Source: Georgenia subflava (lineage in GTDB: Bacteria; Actinomycetota; Actinomycetes; Actinomycetales; Actinomycetaceae). From it: a stretch of DNA of 64,000 bases. Location: contig NZ_VUKD01000006.1 of assembly GCF_009193155.1 (NCBI RefSeq), forward strand, positions 1 to 64,000. The letters are read 5' to 3'. Below are positions 44,250-53,461 of this stretch, in pieces (position 1 is the first letter of the stretch; each line of letters starts with the position of its first letter). The translations under genes and the position numbers were made by a program. The notes under the pieces were generated by a model, which did not search any database, had not been told where the DNA came from, and worked only from the letters and a program-made list of their open reading frames with translations.

Positions 44250-44297
44250 AGGCGCGTCCCGGGTCGCGCCTGCTCAGGCGCGTCCCGGGTGGCGCCT
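44250..44297. terminator. Duplicated hairpin between recX and gluD
   Basis: Two 22-bp hairpins of the form AGGCGCG-TCCCGGGT-CGCGCCT (44250-44271 and 44276-44297, the second with one stem change) are tandem copies with a 26-bp period. They lie between converging operons, fitting a doubled bidirectional terminator. Confidence 0.65.
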
Positions 44298-44299
44298 GC

Positions 44300-45157
44300 T
44301 CAGTCGGCGTCGGCCACGAGGGTGCGGTCCATCTGCAGGGTGCTCCCGGCGGTGCGGCTGCTCAGGCGACGTGCCACCCGCTCGGCCACCGCGGTGAGCG
44401 TGTAGTTGATGACGATGAAGATGGCTGCCGCGACGATCAGCGCGGGCACGTAGTTCGCGAAGGTCGAGCCCACCAGCCGGGCGGAGCGCAGCAGCTCGCT
44501 GTACGTGATGATGTAGCCGAGCGCGGTGTCCTTGAGGATCACCACGAGCTGGCTGATCATCGAGGGCATCATCGCGATGAGCGCCTGCGGCACCTCGATC
44601 TGCCGCAGGCTCTTGGCCGGCGTCAGCCCGATCGCCAGACCGGCCTCCCGCTGACCGCGCGGCAGGTTGGACACGCCGGAGCGCACGAGCTCGGCGATGA
44701 CCGAGCCGTTGTAGAGCGTGAGGCCGACGACGACGCCGTAGAACGCGGGCTCGCTGTTCCAGGGGCCCTGGGTGTAGGCGAACACGTTCCAGAAGAACAG
44801 CATCATGATGAGGACCGGGACGGCGCGGAAGAACTCGACCACGACTCCGCTGAACGCGCGGACCACCGCGAGCTGCGACAGCCGTCCGATGCCGAAGACC
44901 AGGCCGAAGATGTTCGCCGTGACGATGGCAATGAGCGCCGCCCGGACCGTGTTCCACAGGCCGACGAGGAGGTAGTCCACCCACACCGACTCGGTGAGGA
45001 AGGGGTTCCACTTGCCGGCCGTCAGCTGCCCCTTGCCGGCCAGCCCCGAGATCACCCAGGCGAGGACACCGACGACGATCAGCGCGCCGACGACATTCAC
45101 GACGGCGATGCGGCGGCGGGTCTTCGGACCCGGTGCGTCGAACAGGACGGTGCTCAT
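44300..45157 (-). CDS. gluD: Glutamate-type ABC transporter permease GluD
   Basis: A 285-residue permease of the polar amino acid family, with an N-terminal extension and about six transmembrane helices. The ABC-contact EAA loop is EAGLAIGLTPAKSLRQIEVPQA split over the turn. It pairs with GluC as a heterodimeric pore. Its ATG overlaps the gluC stop (ATGA), and it ends the gluABCD transcript at a doubled hairpin. Confidence 0.9.
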   Translation of the reverse strand: MSTVLFDAPGPKTRRRIAVVNVVGALIVVGVLAWVISGLAGKGQLTAGKWNPFLTESVWVDYLLVGLWNTVRAALIAIVTANIFGLVFGIGRLSQLAVVRAFSGVVVEFFRAVPVLIMMLFFWNVFAYTQGPWNSEPAFYGVVVGLTLYNGSVIAELVRSGVSNLPRGQREAGLAIGLTPAKSLRQIEVPQALIAMMPSMISQLVVILKDTALGYIITYSELLRSARLVGSTFANYVPALIVAAAIFIVINYTLTAVAERVARRLSSRTAGSTLQMDRTLVADAD

Positions 45158-45858
45158 CGGGCGACCCCCAGTCGGCGGGACAGGAACGTGGTGATCAGCC
45201 CGATCGGGAGCACGATGACGACCCAGCCGATGGCGGTCACCAGGAAGATCGCGACCATGAGGTCGGGCCGGAACTCGATCATCGTGGCCATGATCGACGC
45301 GGACTGGACCACGCCGGCGGCCTGGGCGACGGTGGAGTTCTTCGTCAGCGCGATCAGCGTGTTGCCGAGCGGTGCGATGGCCCCGCGGATCGCCTGCGGC
45401 AGGATGATCATCCGCATCGACTGGCCGAAGCCGAGGCCGATCGCCCGGGCCGCCTCGGCCTGTCCGGCGGGGACTGTGTTCACGCCGGAGCGCAGCGACT
45501 CGCACACGAAGGCGGCGGTGTACACCGACAGCCCGAGCACGGCGAGCAGGAAGCTGTTCTCGGAGATGTCGACCCGGCCGGCCTCGTTGCGCGCCAGGAT
45601 GACGTCGAGCTGGCCCCAGAGCCCGAGCGAGCAGGCCAGGATGATCAGCGTGAGCGGGGTGTTGCGCACGAGGTTGACGTACGCGGCGCCGACCCAGCGC
45701 AGGCTGGGGGCGGGTGAGACCCGCATGATCGCCAGGACGGTCCCGATGATGAACGCGAGGATCGCCGAGTACAGCGTCAGCCGGAGGTTGACGAGGAAGC
45801 CGCCGACGATGTCGTAGGTGGCGAACAGCTCCGACATGCCCTCGATGTACTGACCCAC
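45154..45858 (-). CDS. gluC: Glutamate-type ABC transporter permease GluC
   Basis: A 234-residue permease with five to six transmembrane helices and the EAA loop EAARAIGLGFGQSMRMIILPQ area. The conserved start of the HisM/GlnP fold is seen in TLYSAILAFIIGTVLAIMR. The GTG start at 45858 has GGAGCT upstream; an in-frame ATG at 45837 would remove 7 residues. It is the partner of GluD in a plasma-membrane amino acid importer. Confidence 0.9.
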   Translation of the reverse strand: MGQYIEGMSELFATYDIVGGFLVNLRLTLYSAILAFIIGTVLAIMRVSPAPSLRWVGAAYVNLVRNTPLTLIILACSLGLWGQLDVILARNEAGRVDISENSFLLAVLGLSVYTAAFVCESLRSGVNTVPAGQAEAARAIGLGFGQSMRMIILPQAIRGAIAPLGNTLIALTKNSTVAQAAGVVQSASIMATMIEFRPDLMVAIFLVTAIGWVVIVLPIGLITTFLSRRLGVAR

Positions 45859-45941
45859 TCAGAGCTCCTTCGGGTGATCAGCGGGTGTGGACGCGAGCAG
45901 TCGCCCGGGGCCGGTGGTACCGGCCCCGGGCGAGGCGTGAC

Positions 45942-46811
45942 TCAGGCGCAGGGCTGGGGCTCCGGCGGGTTGAGCTCCTCGTTCCAGGAGAAGTTGTCGC
46001 CGACGTTCTTGGCGATGAGCTCCTCCCACGTGCCGTCGTCGATCATCTCGGTGATCGCGGCGTTGACGTCCTCGCAGACGTCGTTGTCCTGCGGCAGGCC
46101 GACACCGTAGTTCTCCTCGGAGAACGGGTTGCCGACGACCTTGAACTGCCCTTCGTACTCGTCCTGCGCGGCGTAGCCGGCCAGGATGACGTCGTCGGTG
46201 GTCACCGCGTCCACGGTGCCCGCGCTGAGAAGCTCGACGCACTCGGAGTACGTCTGCGCCGGGTAGAGCTCGACGCCCTCGGAGTGCTCGTCCCGGATGC
46301 GCTCGGCGGAGGTCGAGCCCTCGACGGAGCAGAGGACCTTGCCGTCCAGGGTGTCCGGCCCGGTGATGTCGGAGTTGTCCGTGGCGACGAGGAGGTCCTG
46401 GCCGGCCACGAAGTACGGTCCGGCGAAGGCGACCCGCTCCTTGCGCTCGTCGGTGATGGAGTAGGTCGCGAAGATCATGTCCACCGAGCCGTTCTCCAGC
46501 AACGTCTCGCGCTGGGAGGAGACGGACTCGACGAACTCGATGTCCTCCTCGGCGTAGCCCAGCTTCTCGGCGACGTACTTGGCGACGTCGACGTCGAAGC
46601 CGGTGTACTCCGACCCCTCCTGCAGGCCCAGTCCTGGCTGGTCGAACTTGATACCGATCGTCAGGCCCTCGCCCGAGCCGCCGCCCTCGGTGGCGGAGTC
46701 GCCGCCGGCCGGCTCGTCGTCAGACGTGCCGGGCTCGCCGCCCGAGCAGGCCGCCAGGGTCAGGGCAGCCACGGCGGTGAGGGCCAGGCCTGCCTTGCGT
46801 GTGCCTCGCAT
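45942..46811 (-). CDS. gluB: Glutamate-binding lipoprotein GluB
   Basis: A 289-residue solute-binding protein. The signal peptide ends in lipobox LAAC (lipidated Cys22), followed by an acidic Gly/Ser linker and the type II binding fold: FDVDVAKYVAEKLG, DMIFATYSITDERKE, GSTSAERI, and a C-terminal disulfide-like pair (EDVCEDVN... and the final CA). It captures glutamate or a related amino acid outside the membrane and delivers it to GluCD. GAAGGAGAC precedes the ATG, in contrast to leaderless gluA. Confidence 0.9.
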   Translation of the reverse strand: MRGTRKAGLALTAVAALTLAACSGGEPGTSDDEPAGGDSATEGGGSGEGLTIGIKFDQPGLGLQEGSEYTGFDVDVAKYVAEKLGYAEEDIEFVESVSSQRETLLENGSVDMIFATYSITDERKERVAFAGPYFVAGQDLLVATDNSDITGPDTLDGKVLCSVEGSTSAERIRDEHSEGVELYPAQTYSECVELLSAGTVDAVTTDDVILAGYAAQDEYEGQFKVVGNPFSEENYGVGLPQDNDVCEDVNAAITEMIDDGTWEELIAKNVGDNFSWNEELNPPEPQPCA

Positions 46812-46882
46812 GTCGTCTCCTTCAGGTCGGTCCCCGGGACGGGGATCGGTGGGTGATCCATCGTGCGCTTGGTGCGTGGTGG

Positions 46883-47686
46883 TCAGTGGCTGAGCAGCTT
46901 GGACAGGAAGTCCTGCGCCCGGTGGGACTTGGGGTTCGTGAAGAACTCCTCGGGGGTGGACTCCTCGACGATCTGACCGGCGTCCATGAACACCACCCGG
47001 TCGGCGGCCTTGCGGGCGAACCCCATCTCGTGGGTGACGACGACCATCGTCATCCCCTCCTTGGCCAGGGCGGTCATCACGTCGAGCACCTCGGTGATCA
47101 TCTCCGGGTCCAGCGCGGAGGTCGGCTCGTCGAAGAGCATCACCTTGGGCTGCATCGCCAGCGCACGGGCGATCGCGACCCGCTGCTGCTGGCCGCCGGA
47201 GAGCTGGGCGGGGTGCTTGCCGGCCTGGTTGGCCACCCCCACCCGGTCGAGGAGCTCCATCGCCCGCTTCTTCGCGTCGGCGGACCTGACGCCCTTGGCC
47301 TTGATCGGGCCGAGGGTGACGTTCTCGAGGATCGACTTGTGGGCGAAGAGGTTGAAGGACTGGAACACCATGCCGACGTCGGCCCGCAGCCGGGCCAGCT
47401 CCTTGCCCTCCTCGGGCAGGTGGCTGCCGTCGATGGTGATGGTGCCGGAGTCGATCGGCTCGAGCCGGTTGATCGCGCGGCACAGGGTGGACTTGCCCGA
47501 CCCGGAGGGGCCGATCACGACGACGACCTCGCCGCGCGAGACGGTCAGGTTGATGTCCTTCAGCACGTGCAGCTCACCGAAGTGCTTGTTCACGTCCGAC
47601 AGCACCACGAGAGGCTCTCCCGGGGTGCCGGCGGTGCCCGACCTCGCCGTCACGGGTGTGAGGGAGGTCTCGTTCGCGTCCGTCAT
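46883..47686 (-). CDS. gluA: Glutamate ABC transporter ATP-binding protein GluA
   Basis: A 267-residue ATPase powering the importer. Walker A is GPSGSGKST, the Q-loop is VFQSFNLF, the ABC signature is [15 protein letters not shown], Walker B is [12 protein letters not shown], and the H-loop is [10 protein letters not shown]. Residues 1-25 are a nonconserved extension. ATG 47686 is chosen because TAGGTT lies 7 nt upstream, so the gluABCD mRNA is probably leaderless. Order A-B-C-D matches the glutamate system of corynebacteria, so glutamate is the likely substrate. Confidence 0.92.
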   Translation of the reverse strand: MTDANETSLTPVTARSGTAGTPGEPLVVLSDVNKHFGELHVLKDINLTVSRGEVVVVIGPSGSGKSTLCRAINRLEPIDSGTITIDGSHLPEEGKELARLRADVGMVFQSFNLFAHKSILENVTLGPIKAKGVRSADAKKRAMELLDRVGVANQAGKHPAQLSGGQQQRVAIARALAMQPKVMLFDEPTSALDPEMITEVLDVMTALAKEGMTMVVVTHEMGFARKAADRVVFMDAGQIVEESTPEEFFTNPKSHRAQDFLSKLLSH

Positions 47687-47693
47687 GGGGGCC

Positions 47694-47699
47694 AACCTA
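47694..47699 (-). promoter_or_regulatory. -10 element of gluABCD (leaderless)
   Basis: TAGGTT on the minus strand ends 7 nt before the ATG at 47686. Confidence 0.5.
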
Positions 47700-47892
47700 A
47701 CGTGCCATCGAGGGGAGTACCCGCGGCCGCCGGTAACAGTGTGGACACAAAGGTCCACGTGACGGGCGTGCCCGGGCAGGTACGACGCACGGTCTCGCCG
47801 GCCGGACGGGTGGAGGTGGGCATCCTGCCGGGGCGCGACCAAGCAGGTGCCCCGGCGAAGGCTCCGCTAGATCGCCGGTCGCCCGGGCTGCA

Positions 47893-47898
47893 TACAAT
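47893..47898 (+). promoter_or_regulatory. -10 element of miaB
   Basis: TACAAT, close to the consensus TATAAT, ends 9 nt before the ATG at 47908. The leader would be 2-3 nt or absent. Confidence 0.5.
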
Positions 47899-47907
47899 TC
47901 AGCCACG

Positions 47908-49470
47908 ATGTCTTCCACCGCCGCACCCGCCGTGCTCCCCGCCGTGGCCGCGCCCCGCACGTACCTCGTGCGCACGCTCGGCTGCCAGATGAACGTCCAC
48001 GACTCCGAGCGCCTGGCCGGGCTGCTCGAGGAGCGCGGCTACCGGCCCGTCGCCGACGTTCCCGAGGCCGCCGCGCGGGCGACGGACGCCGGCGACGGCG
48101 GGGCCGACGTCGTGATCATCAACACCTGCTCGGTGCGCGAGAACGCCGCCACACGACTCTTCGGCAACCTCGGCCAGCTCGCCTCGGTCAAGCGCGAGCG
48201 CCCGGGCATGCAGATCGCCGTCGGCGGCTGCCTCGCCCAGCAGATGCGCGCGGGCATCGTGGACAAGGCGCCGTGGGTCGACGTGGTGCTGGGCACGCAC
48301 AACCTCGACGTGCTGCCGGCGCTGCTCGAGCGCGCCCGGCACAACGCCGAGGCGCAGGTGGAGATCGAGGAGTCCCTCAAGGTCTTCCCGTCCACCCTGC
48401 CCACCCGGCGCGAGTCCGCCTACGCCGCCTTCGTGTCCATCTCCGTCGGCTGCAACAACACCTGCACCTTCTGCATCGTCCCCCACCTGCGTGGCAAGGA
48501 GCGCGACCGCCGCCCCGGTGACGTGCTGGCCGAGGTCCAGGCCGTCGTCGCCCAGGGCGCCGTCGAGGTCACGCTGCTCGGGCAGAACGTCAACAGCTAC
48601 GGAGTCGGCTTCGGCGACCGCGGTGCCTTCGCGAAGCTGCTGCGCGCGTGCGGCAGCATCGACGGCCTGGAGCGGGTGCGATTCACCTCCCCGCACCCGG
48701 CGGCCTTCACCGACGACGTCATCGAGGCGATGGCCGAGACGGACAACGTCATGCCGAGCCTGCACATGCCGCTGCAGTCCGGTTCCGACACGGTCCTGCG
48801 CGCGATGCGCCGCTCGTACCGGCAGGCGAAGTACCTCGGCATCATCGACCGCGTCCGGGCCGCCATCCCCGACGCGGCGATCACCACGGACATCATCGTC
48901 GGGTTCCCGGGCGAGACGGAGGAGGACTTCCAGGCCACCCTCGACGTCGTCGAGGCCTCCCGCTTCTCGTCCGCGTTCACCTTCCAGTACTCCCCGCGCC
49001 CCGGCACGCCCGCGGCCGACCTGCCCCCCGTGCCGCAGGAGGTCGTCACCGAGCGCTACCAGCGCCTCGCCGAGCTCCAGCAGCGCATCTCCACCGAGGA
49101 GAACGAGGCCCAGGTCGGACGCACCGTCGAGGTGCTCATCGCGGAGGGGGAGGGTCGCAAGGACGGCGCCACCCATCGCGTGACCGGCCGTGCGGCGGAC
49201 AACCGCCTCGTGCACGTCGCGCTGCCCGTCGGGCTGGCGGAGGACGACCGTCCTCGCCCCGGGGACATGGTCACCGCCGAGGTCACCCACGGCGCACCGC
49301 ACCACCTCGTGGCCGACTCCGCCCTCACCGGCGGCGCCTTCGCGCTGCGCCGCACCCGCGCCGGGGACGCCTGGGCCCGACGGGAGGGCCTCGCCGACGA
49401 CCCGCACGGCCACGGTGAGCCCGTGCCGGGCGGCCCGGTCACCCTCGGCATGCCGAGCCTGCGCCGCTGA
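47908..49470 (+). CDS. miaB: tRNA-2-methylthio-N6-dimethylallyladenosine synthase MiaB
   Basis: A 520-residue radical-SAM methylthiotransferase that modifies i6A37 of tRNA. The N-terminal UPF0004 domain has three [4Fe-4S] cysteines ([24 protein letters not shown]), the radical-SAM site is CNNTCTFC, and a TRAM domain lies near residues 390-460. A C-terminal extension of about 50 residues with several His ends it. It works on the product of MiaA, encoded 1.2 kb downstream. Confidence 0.95.
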   Translation: MSSTAAPAVLPAVAAPRTYLVRTLGCQMNVHDSERLAGLLEERGYRPVADVPEAAARATDAGDGGADVVIINTCSVRENAATRLFGNLGQLASVKRERPGMQIAVGGCLAQQMRAGIVDKAPWVDVVLGTHNLDVLPALLERARHNAEAQVEIEESLKVFPSTLPTRRESAYAAFVSISVGCNNTCTFCIVPHLRGKERDRRPGDVLAEVQAVVAQGAVEVTLLGQNVNSYGVGFGDRGAFAKLLRACGSIDGLERVRFTSPHPAAFTDDVIEAMAETDNVMPSLHMPLQSGSDTVLRAMRRSYRQAKYLGIIDRVRAAIPDAAITTDIIVGFPGETEEDFQATLDVVEASRFSSAFTFQYSPRPGTPAADLPPVPQEVVTERYQRLAELQQRISTEENEAQVGRTVEVLIAEGEGRKDGATHRVTGRAADNRLVHVALPVGLAEDDRPRPGDMVTAEVTHGAPHHLVADSALTGGAFALRRTRAGDAWARREGLADDPHGHGEPVPGGPVTLGMPSLRR

Positions 49471-49521
49471 CGTCACCGGCAGCCGGCCAGGACCACCGGC
49501 TCGCCCAGCTCTCAGGCGACC

Positions 49522-50085
49522 TCAGATCTCGGGCGACGGCTCGCGCGGCGGCGGCATGGACCCGCCGAGCGCCCGGAAGAACTGCACCCCGGAGGAGAGC
49601 CCGGCCTCGACGAGCTCGACGAGCTGACGGTCCGTGGCCCCGGCTCCGACGTCGGCCATCACCTCGGTGCGCACCGTCCGCTCGTCGCCCTCGGTGACGG
49701 TGAAGACCGTTGGCCAGATGCGGTCACGGTTCCAGTCGTTGACCGCCTGGGCGACGGCGCTGCCCAGAGCCTCCGGCACGGTGCGTCCCCAGGTGCCGCA
49801 GACGCTGAGGTACTCCTGGCCCTCGCCGGTCAGGCGGAGCTGGAAGCGGTAGCCGTCCCACAGCCCCGTCAGCGACGCGTCGGGCTCGCTGCGGACCACG
49901 TAGCCGCGGCCCTCGACGACGTCGCGCAGCCGGCCGGGCGTGACGATCTCGGTGCGTTCCTGCCGACGGCGGGCGACCGCCGGCGGCCGGGCCGGCGGTG
50001 TGGCCGCCGGCGTCCGCAGCTCCGGGTGCGACTCCGGCGGCGGCACGGCCACCCGCCTGCCCCACCACCGGCTCAGCCAGCTCAT
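49522..50085 (-). CDS. YbjN-domain protein
   Basis: A 187-residue protein with a YbjN-like fold (about residues 45-175), including YRFQLRLTGEGQEYLSVCG and TDRQLVELVEAGLSSG. The N-terminal 45 residues are Pro/Arg-rich. YbjN proteins resemble type III secretion chaperones in fold and affect stress or cell-surface traits, but no activity is assigned. Its start overlaps the upstream YbjN gene by ATGA, making a coupled pair that could form a heterodimer. Confidence 0.78.
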   Translation of the reverse strand: MSWLSRWWGRRVAVPPPESHPELRTPAATPPARPPAVARRRQERTEIVTPGRLRDVVEGRGYVVRSEPDASLTGLWDGYRFQLRLTGEGQEYLSVCGTWGRTVPEALGSAVAQAVNDWNRDRIWPTVFTVTEGDERTVRTEVMADVGAGATDRQLVELVEAGLSSGVQFFRALGGSMPPPREPSPEI

Positions 50086-50618
50086 CGTTCCTCCGGCGGC
50101 CGGGCGGCGGGGTCCGGGTAGGTGGCCTCGAGGTCGCGCATCACCCGCATGCCCTGGCCCACGCCGCGCTCGAGGAACCGGGCGAGCTGGCGGTCGCTCA
50201 CCCCGGAGGTGAGCGGCGTCGACGTCTCGGCGACGACGGAGAGGAACCCGTCGTCGAGGACCCGGACGTAGGTCTTGGGGCCGATGAACTCACGGTTCCA
50301 CCGGTCGATCATCTCGAGCACCTCGCCGAGCCGCTCGATAGCCAGGCGACGGTGCCACGTGCCGCGCACCTGTAGGACGGACTCGTCGGTACCGAGCAGG
50401 TAGACGTGGAAGACGGCCTGCGCCCACATCGCGCCCAGGTCGCCGGCGGCGTCGCGGAAGAGGGGGTAGCCCAGCTGGGTCAGCGCCTGGGCCACCCGGT
50501 CGCGGGTCAGCGGCCCGATCACGTCGCGTGCGGCGGCGGAGCCCTCCGCGCCACCGGCCGGTGCCCGCGCGGGCCCGACGGGGCGACGGCCCTCGTCGAA
50601 TCCTCCGGGCACGCCCAT
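50082..50618 (-). CDS. YbjN-domain protein, paired
   Basis: A 178-residue second YbjN-domain protein (about residues 34-165: VAQALTQLGYPLFRDAAGDL and SDRQLARFLERGVGQGM). It lies first in the pair, and both end with a similar SDRQL/TDRQL helix, suggesting duplication. The ATG at 50618 has TACGCT 6 nt upstream, so the transcript is likely leaderless and begins back to back with miaA. Location between miaB and miaA is known in related actinobacteria. Confidence 0.78.
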   Translation of the reverse strand: MGVPGGFDEGRRPVGPARAPAGGAEGSAAARDVIGPLTRDRVAQALTQLGYPLFRDAAGDLGAMWAQAVFHVYLLGTDESVLQVRGTWHRRLAIERLGEVLEMIDRWNREFIGPKTYVRVLDDGFLSVVAETSTPLTSGVSDRQLARFLERGVGQGMRVMRDLEATYPDPAARPPEER

Positions 50619-50624
50619 GGATCG

Positions 50625-50630
50625 AGCGTA
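50625..50630 (-). promoter_or_regulatory. -10 element of the YbjN pair (leaderless)
   Basis: TACGCT on the minus strand ends 6 nt before the ATG at 50618; it is divergent from the miaA promoter 41 bp away. Confidence 0.5.
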
Positions 50631-50670
50631 GCCGTGTGCGCGGCCGACGGTCGTGCGCTGACGCGGCGGG

Positions 50671-50676
50671 TAGGTT
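50671..50676 (+). promoter_or_regulatory. -10 element of miaA (leaderless)
   Basis: TAGGTT ends 7 nt before the GTG at 50684; the same hexamer and spacing are used at gluA. Confidence 0.5.
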
Positions 50677-50683
50677 GGCCGCC

Positions 50684-51613
50684 GTGCAGGATCTCAGCCC
50701 CGCCGCCCAGGTGGTCGCCGTCGTCGGCATGACGGCCACCGGCAAGTCGGAGCTCTCGCTCGACCTCGCCGAGGCGCTCGGGGGTGCCACCGCCGCGGAG
50801 GTGATCAACGCCGACGCCATGCAGCTCTACCGGGGCATGGACGTCGGCACGGCGAAGCTCGCGCCCGCGGAGCGACGCGGCATCGCCCACCACCAGCTCG
50901 ACGTCCTGGACGTCACGCAGGAGGCGAGCGTCTTCGCGTACCAGGAGGCGGCCCGGGCCGACGTCGCCGCGGTCCGTGGCAGGGGCCGGCTCCCGGTGCT
51001 CGTCGGCGGCTCCGGGCTCTACCTGCGCGCGGTGCTGGACCACCTCGACTTCCCCGGCACCGACCCGGCCGTGCGCGCCGAGCTCGAGGAGCGGGCGGCC
51101 AGGCTCGGCACCCGTCCGCTGCACGACGAGCTGGCCGCCAAGGACCCTGCCGCGGCGGCGCGGATCGAGCCCCGCAACACCCGGCGCGTGATCCGCGCGC
51201 TGGAGGTCATCGCCGTCACCGGCAAGCCCTTCTCCGCGCGCCTGCCCGAGCACGTCTACGCGCTGCCGGCCGTCCAGCTCGCCGTCGCCGTCGCCCGTCC
51301 CGAGCTCGACGCGCGCATCGCCGCGCGGACCGCGCGGATGATGGCCGACGGTCTCGTCGAGGAGACCGAGCACCTGCTCCGCCGGGGCCTGGCCGAGGGA
51401 GTCACCGCGCGGCGGGCGGTCGGCTACGCCCAGGCCCGCGAGGTGCTCGCCGGCCGGATGACCGAGGCCGAGGCGGAGGAGGCCATCACCGTCGCCACCC
51501 GCCAGCTCGCCCGGAGGCAGGAGAAGTGGTTCCGCCGCGACCCGCGGATCCACTGGCTGCCCGCGGACGCCCCGGACCTCGTGGGAGCCGCGCTGCGTAC
51601 GCTGCAGCAATGA
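50684..51613 (+). CDS. miaA: tRNA dimethylallyltransferase MiaA
   Basis: A 309-residue enzyme that transfers a dimethylallyl group to A37 of tRNAs reading UNN codons. The P-loop is VGMTATGKSELS, followed by EVINADAMQLYRGMDVGTAK, HHQLDVLD, GGSGLYLRAVLD and, near the C terminus, RQLARRQEKWFRRD. The GTG start is supported by the -10 hexamer 7 nt upstream and by family length; the longer frame upstream is unrelated. The dapF ATG overlaps its stop (ATGA). Confidence 0.94.
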   Translation: MQDLSPAAQVVAVVGMTATGKSELSLDLAEALGGATAAEVINADAMQLYRGMDVGTAKLAPAERRGIAHHQLDVLDVTQEASVFAYQEAARADVAAVRGRGRLPVLVGGSGLYLRAVLDHLDFPGTDPAVRAELEERAARLGTRPLHDELAAKDPAAAARIEPRNTRRVIRALEVIAVTGKPFSARLPEHVYALPAVQLAVAVARPELDARIAARTARMMADGLVEETEHLLRRGLAEGVTARRAVGYAQAREVLAGRMTEAEAEEAITVATRQLARRQEKWFRRDPRIHWLPADAPDLVGAALRTLQQ

Positions 51614-52533
51614 CCGCAGCCACCACCTCCCGCTTCGGCGTCCTGACGGGTCGCTCCCTGGTCACCGGCCACGGCACCGAGAACGACTTCGTGCTCGTCC
51701 CGGACCCCGACGGCACCCTGGCGCTCACCGCGGCCGAGGTCGTGGCCGCCTGCGACCGGCACACCGGCATCGGCGCCGACGGCCTGATCCGGGTGGTGCG
51801 CTCGCGGGCGCTGCCCGAGGGCCAGGCCCTGCTCGCCGACGAGCCGGCGGCCGAGTGGTTCATGGACTACCGCAACGCCGACGGCTCACTCGCGGAGATG
51901 TGCGGCAACGGCGTCCGGGTGTTCGTCCACTACCTGCGCGAGGCCGGCCTCGTCGAGCTGCCCGACGGCGCGGGGATCGTCGTCGGCACGCGTGGCGGTG
52001 CCCGGCGCGTGACCGTCGCCGGCGAGCGGTACACCGTCGAGATGGGCACCTGGGCGATGCCCGGAGGCCTGCCGGCGGTGGAGGCCGGGTACGACGTCGT
52101 CGTGAGCGTCCCCGGTCTCGAGGAGCCACGTGCCGGGCTGCGCGTCACCCTGCCGAACCCGCACACGGTGGTCGCGCTGCCCGACGAGACGACGCTCGAC
52201 GCCGCAGATCTCGCCCATGCCCCCACCTACGACCCCGTGCCGCCGGAGGGCACCAACCTCGAGCTGGTCGTGCCGCTCGGCGAGGACCGGCTGGACGGGG
52301 AGACGGTCGGGACCGTGCGCATGCGCGTCCTCGAGCGCGGCGTGGGGGAGACCCGCTCCTGCGGCACGGGGACCTGCGCGGCGGCCCTGGCCGTCCGGGC
52401 CTGGGCGGGGGCCGGCGCCCCCGACACCTGGCGCGTGCTGGTCCCCGGCGGCGAGGTGCTGGTGCGGGTCGCCGGCGACCAGGTCTCGTTGACCGGTCCC
52501 GCCGTCCTCACCGCGGACGTCACGCCGCGCTGA
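51610..52533 (+). CDS. dapF: Diaminopimelate epimerase
   Basis: A 307-residue two-domain racemase converting LL- to meso-diaminopimelate for lysine and peptidoglycan. The catalytic cysteines are both present: MCGNGVRVF (first half) and SCGTGTCAAAL (second half). GTENDFVLV near the N terminus and NPHTVV complete the site. Its start overlaps the miaA stop (ATGA), so the two are translated together. It serves the same pathway as dapA and dapB in this window. Confidence 0.95.
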   Translation: MTAATTSRFGVLTGRSLVTGHGTENDFVLVPDPDGTLALTAAEVVAACDRHTGIGADGLIRVVRSRALPEGQALLADEPAAEWFMDYRNADGSLAEMCGNGVRVFVHYLREAGLVELPDGAGIVVGTRGGARRVTVAGERYTVEMGTWAMPGGLPAVEAGYDVVVSVPGLEEPRAGLRVTLPNPHTVVALPDETTLDAADLAHAPTYDPVPPEGTNLELVVPLGEDRLDGETVGTVRMRVLERGVGETRSCGTGTCAAALAVRAWAGAGAPDTWRVLVPGGEVLVRVAGDQVSLTGPAVLTADVTPR

Positions 52534-52600
52534 CGCCGGGTCGGCCGGGGAAAGGGGCCGGCGCGGCCGCGGGACGGATCGGTTCGCGGACGCCGGCTCG

Positions 52601-53218
52601 TCAGCCGCCAGGGCGGACCGTCAGCACCCGGAAGCCCTTGGCGGACGCGGTGCGCTCGACGTCCGTCCCCAGCTCGGCGGCCAGCCACCGGTGCAGGGAG
52701 TCGGCCCCGAGGTTCTTCTGCACCACGAGGTGCGCCCGCCCCGACGGCGCGAGCCGCCCGAGCCAGGTCCGCAGCAGCTCGTGCAGGGCCGACTTGCCGA
52801 TACGGATCGGCGGGTTCGACCAGATCTCGTCGATGCCGGCGGGCGGCAGCGCGGCCAGCGCCTCCTCGGGCGTCAGGACCTCGACGTTGTCCAGCCCCAA
52901 CGCGGCGGCGTTGCGGGCGGTGAGATCCCGGGCCCGCGCGTTGACGTCCACCCCCAGCACGCGTGCCCCGGGCGAGGCCTGCGCCATCGCCAGGGTGAGC
53001 GGCCCCCAGCCGCAGCCGACGTCCACCAGCGTGCCGGTGCCCGGCGGGTCGGCGACGGCGTCGAGCAGCACCCGCGTGCCCTGGTCGAGCCGGTCGCCGG
53101 AGAAGACCCCCGCCGCGGCCTGGACGCTCACCTCCGGGCCGCGCAGGCGCACCCGCAGCGTCCGCAGCTGGTCGGGGGAGGCCGGCTCGGCGGAGAAGTA
53201 GTGGTCGGGCGACGTCAC
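52601..53218 (-). CDS. RsmC/RlmG-like SAM methyltransferase
   Basis: A 205-residue class I methyltransferase with motif I VDVGCGWGPLTLAMA and the N-methylation motif IWSNPPIR (NPPF-like), typical of rRNA guanine-N2 methyltransferases. It is a single-domain version, shorter than E. coli RsmC. The target nucleotide is unknown. The GTG start lies 6 nt after TATCGT, so it is likely leaderless. It converges on dapF and is divergent from hflX. Confidence 0.86.
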   Translation of the reverse strand: MTSPDHYFSAEPASPDQLRTLRVRLRGPEVSVQAAAGVFSGDRLDQGTRVLLDAVADPPGTGTLVDVGCGWGPLTLAMAQASPGARVLGVDVNARARDLTARNAAALGLDNVEVLTPEEALAALPPAGIDEIWSNPPIRIGKSALHELLRTWLGRLAPSGRAHLVVQKNLGADSLHRWLAAELGTDVERTASAKGFRVLTVRPGG

Positions 53219-53224
53219 CGGGCC

Positions 53225-53230
53225 ACGATA
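53225..53230 (-). promoter_or_regulatory. -10 element of the methyltransferase gene (leaderless)
   Basis: TATCGT on the minus strand ends 6 nt before the GTG at 53218. Confidence 0.45.
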
Positions 53231-53461
53231 CCGGCCACCTCAGCGCCGTCGTCGGTGCGGTCGGATCCCGTGGCAGTGCCGCCGTCGTCGGCCGTCGTCC
53301 GCCGTCGTCGGCACCGGCGGACCCTGTCGTCCGCACGGTCGGCGGCGCGTCCGCACGACCGCCGTCCACCGCCACCCCGGACGGGTCGCCAGGCAGTGGA
53401 TAAGCGATGGCCCCGGCCCGCGCGCCATGGGATCGTTAGGGGTAGCCCACGGAAGGACACC

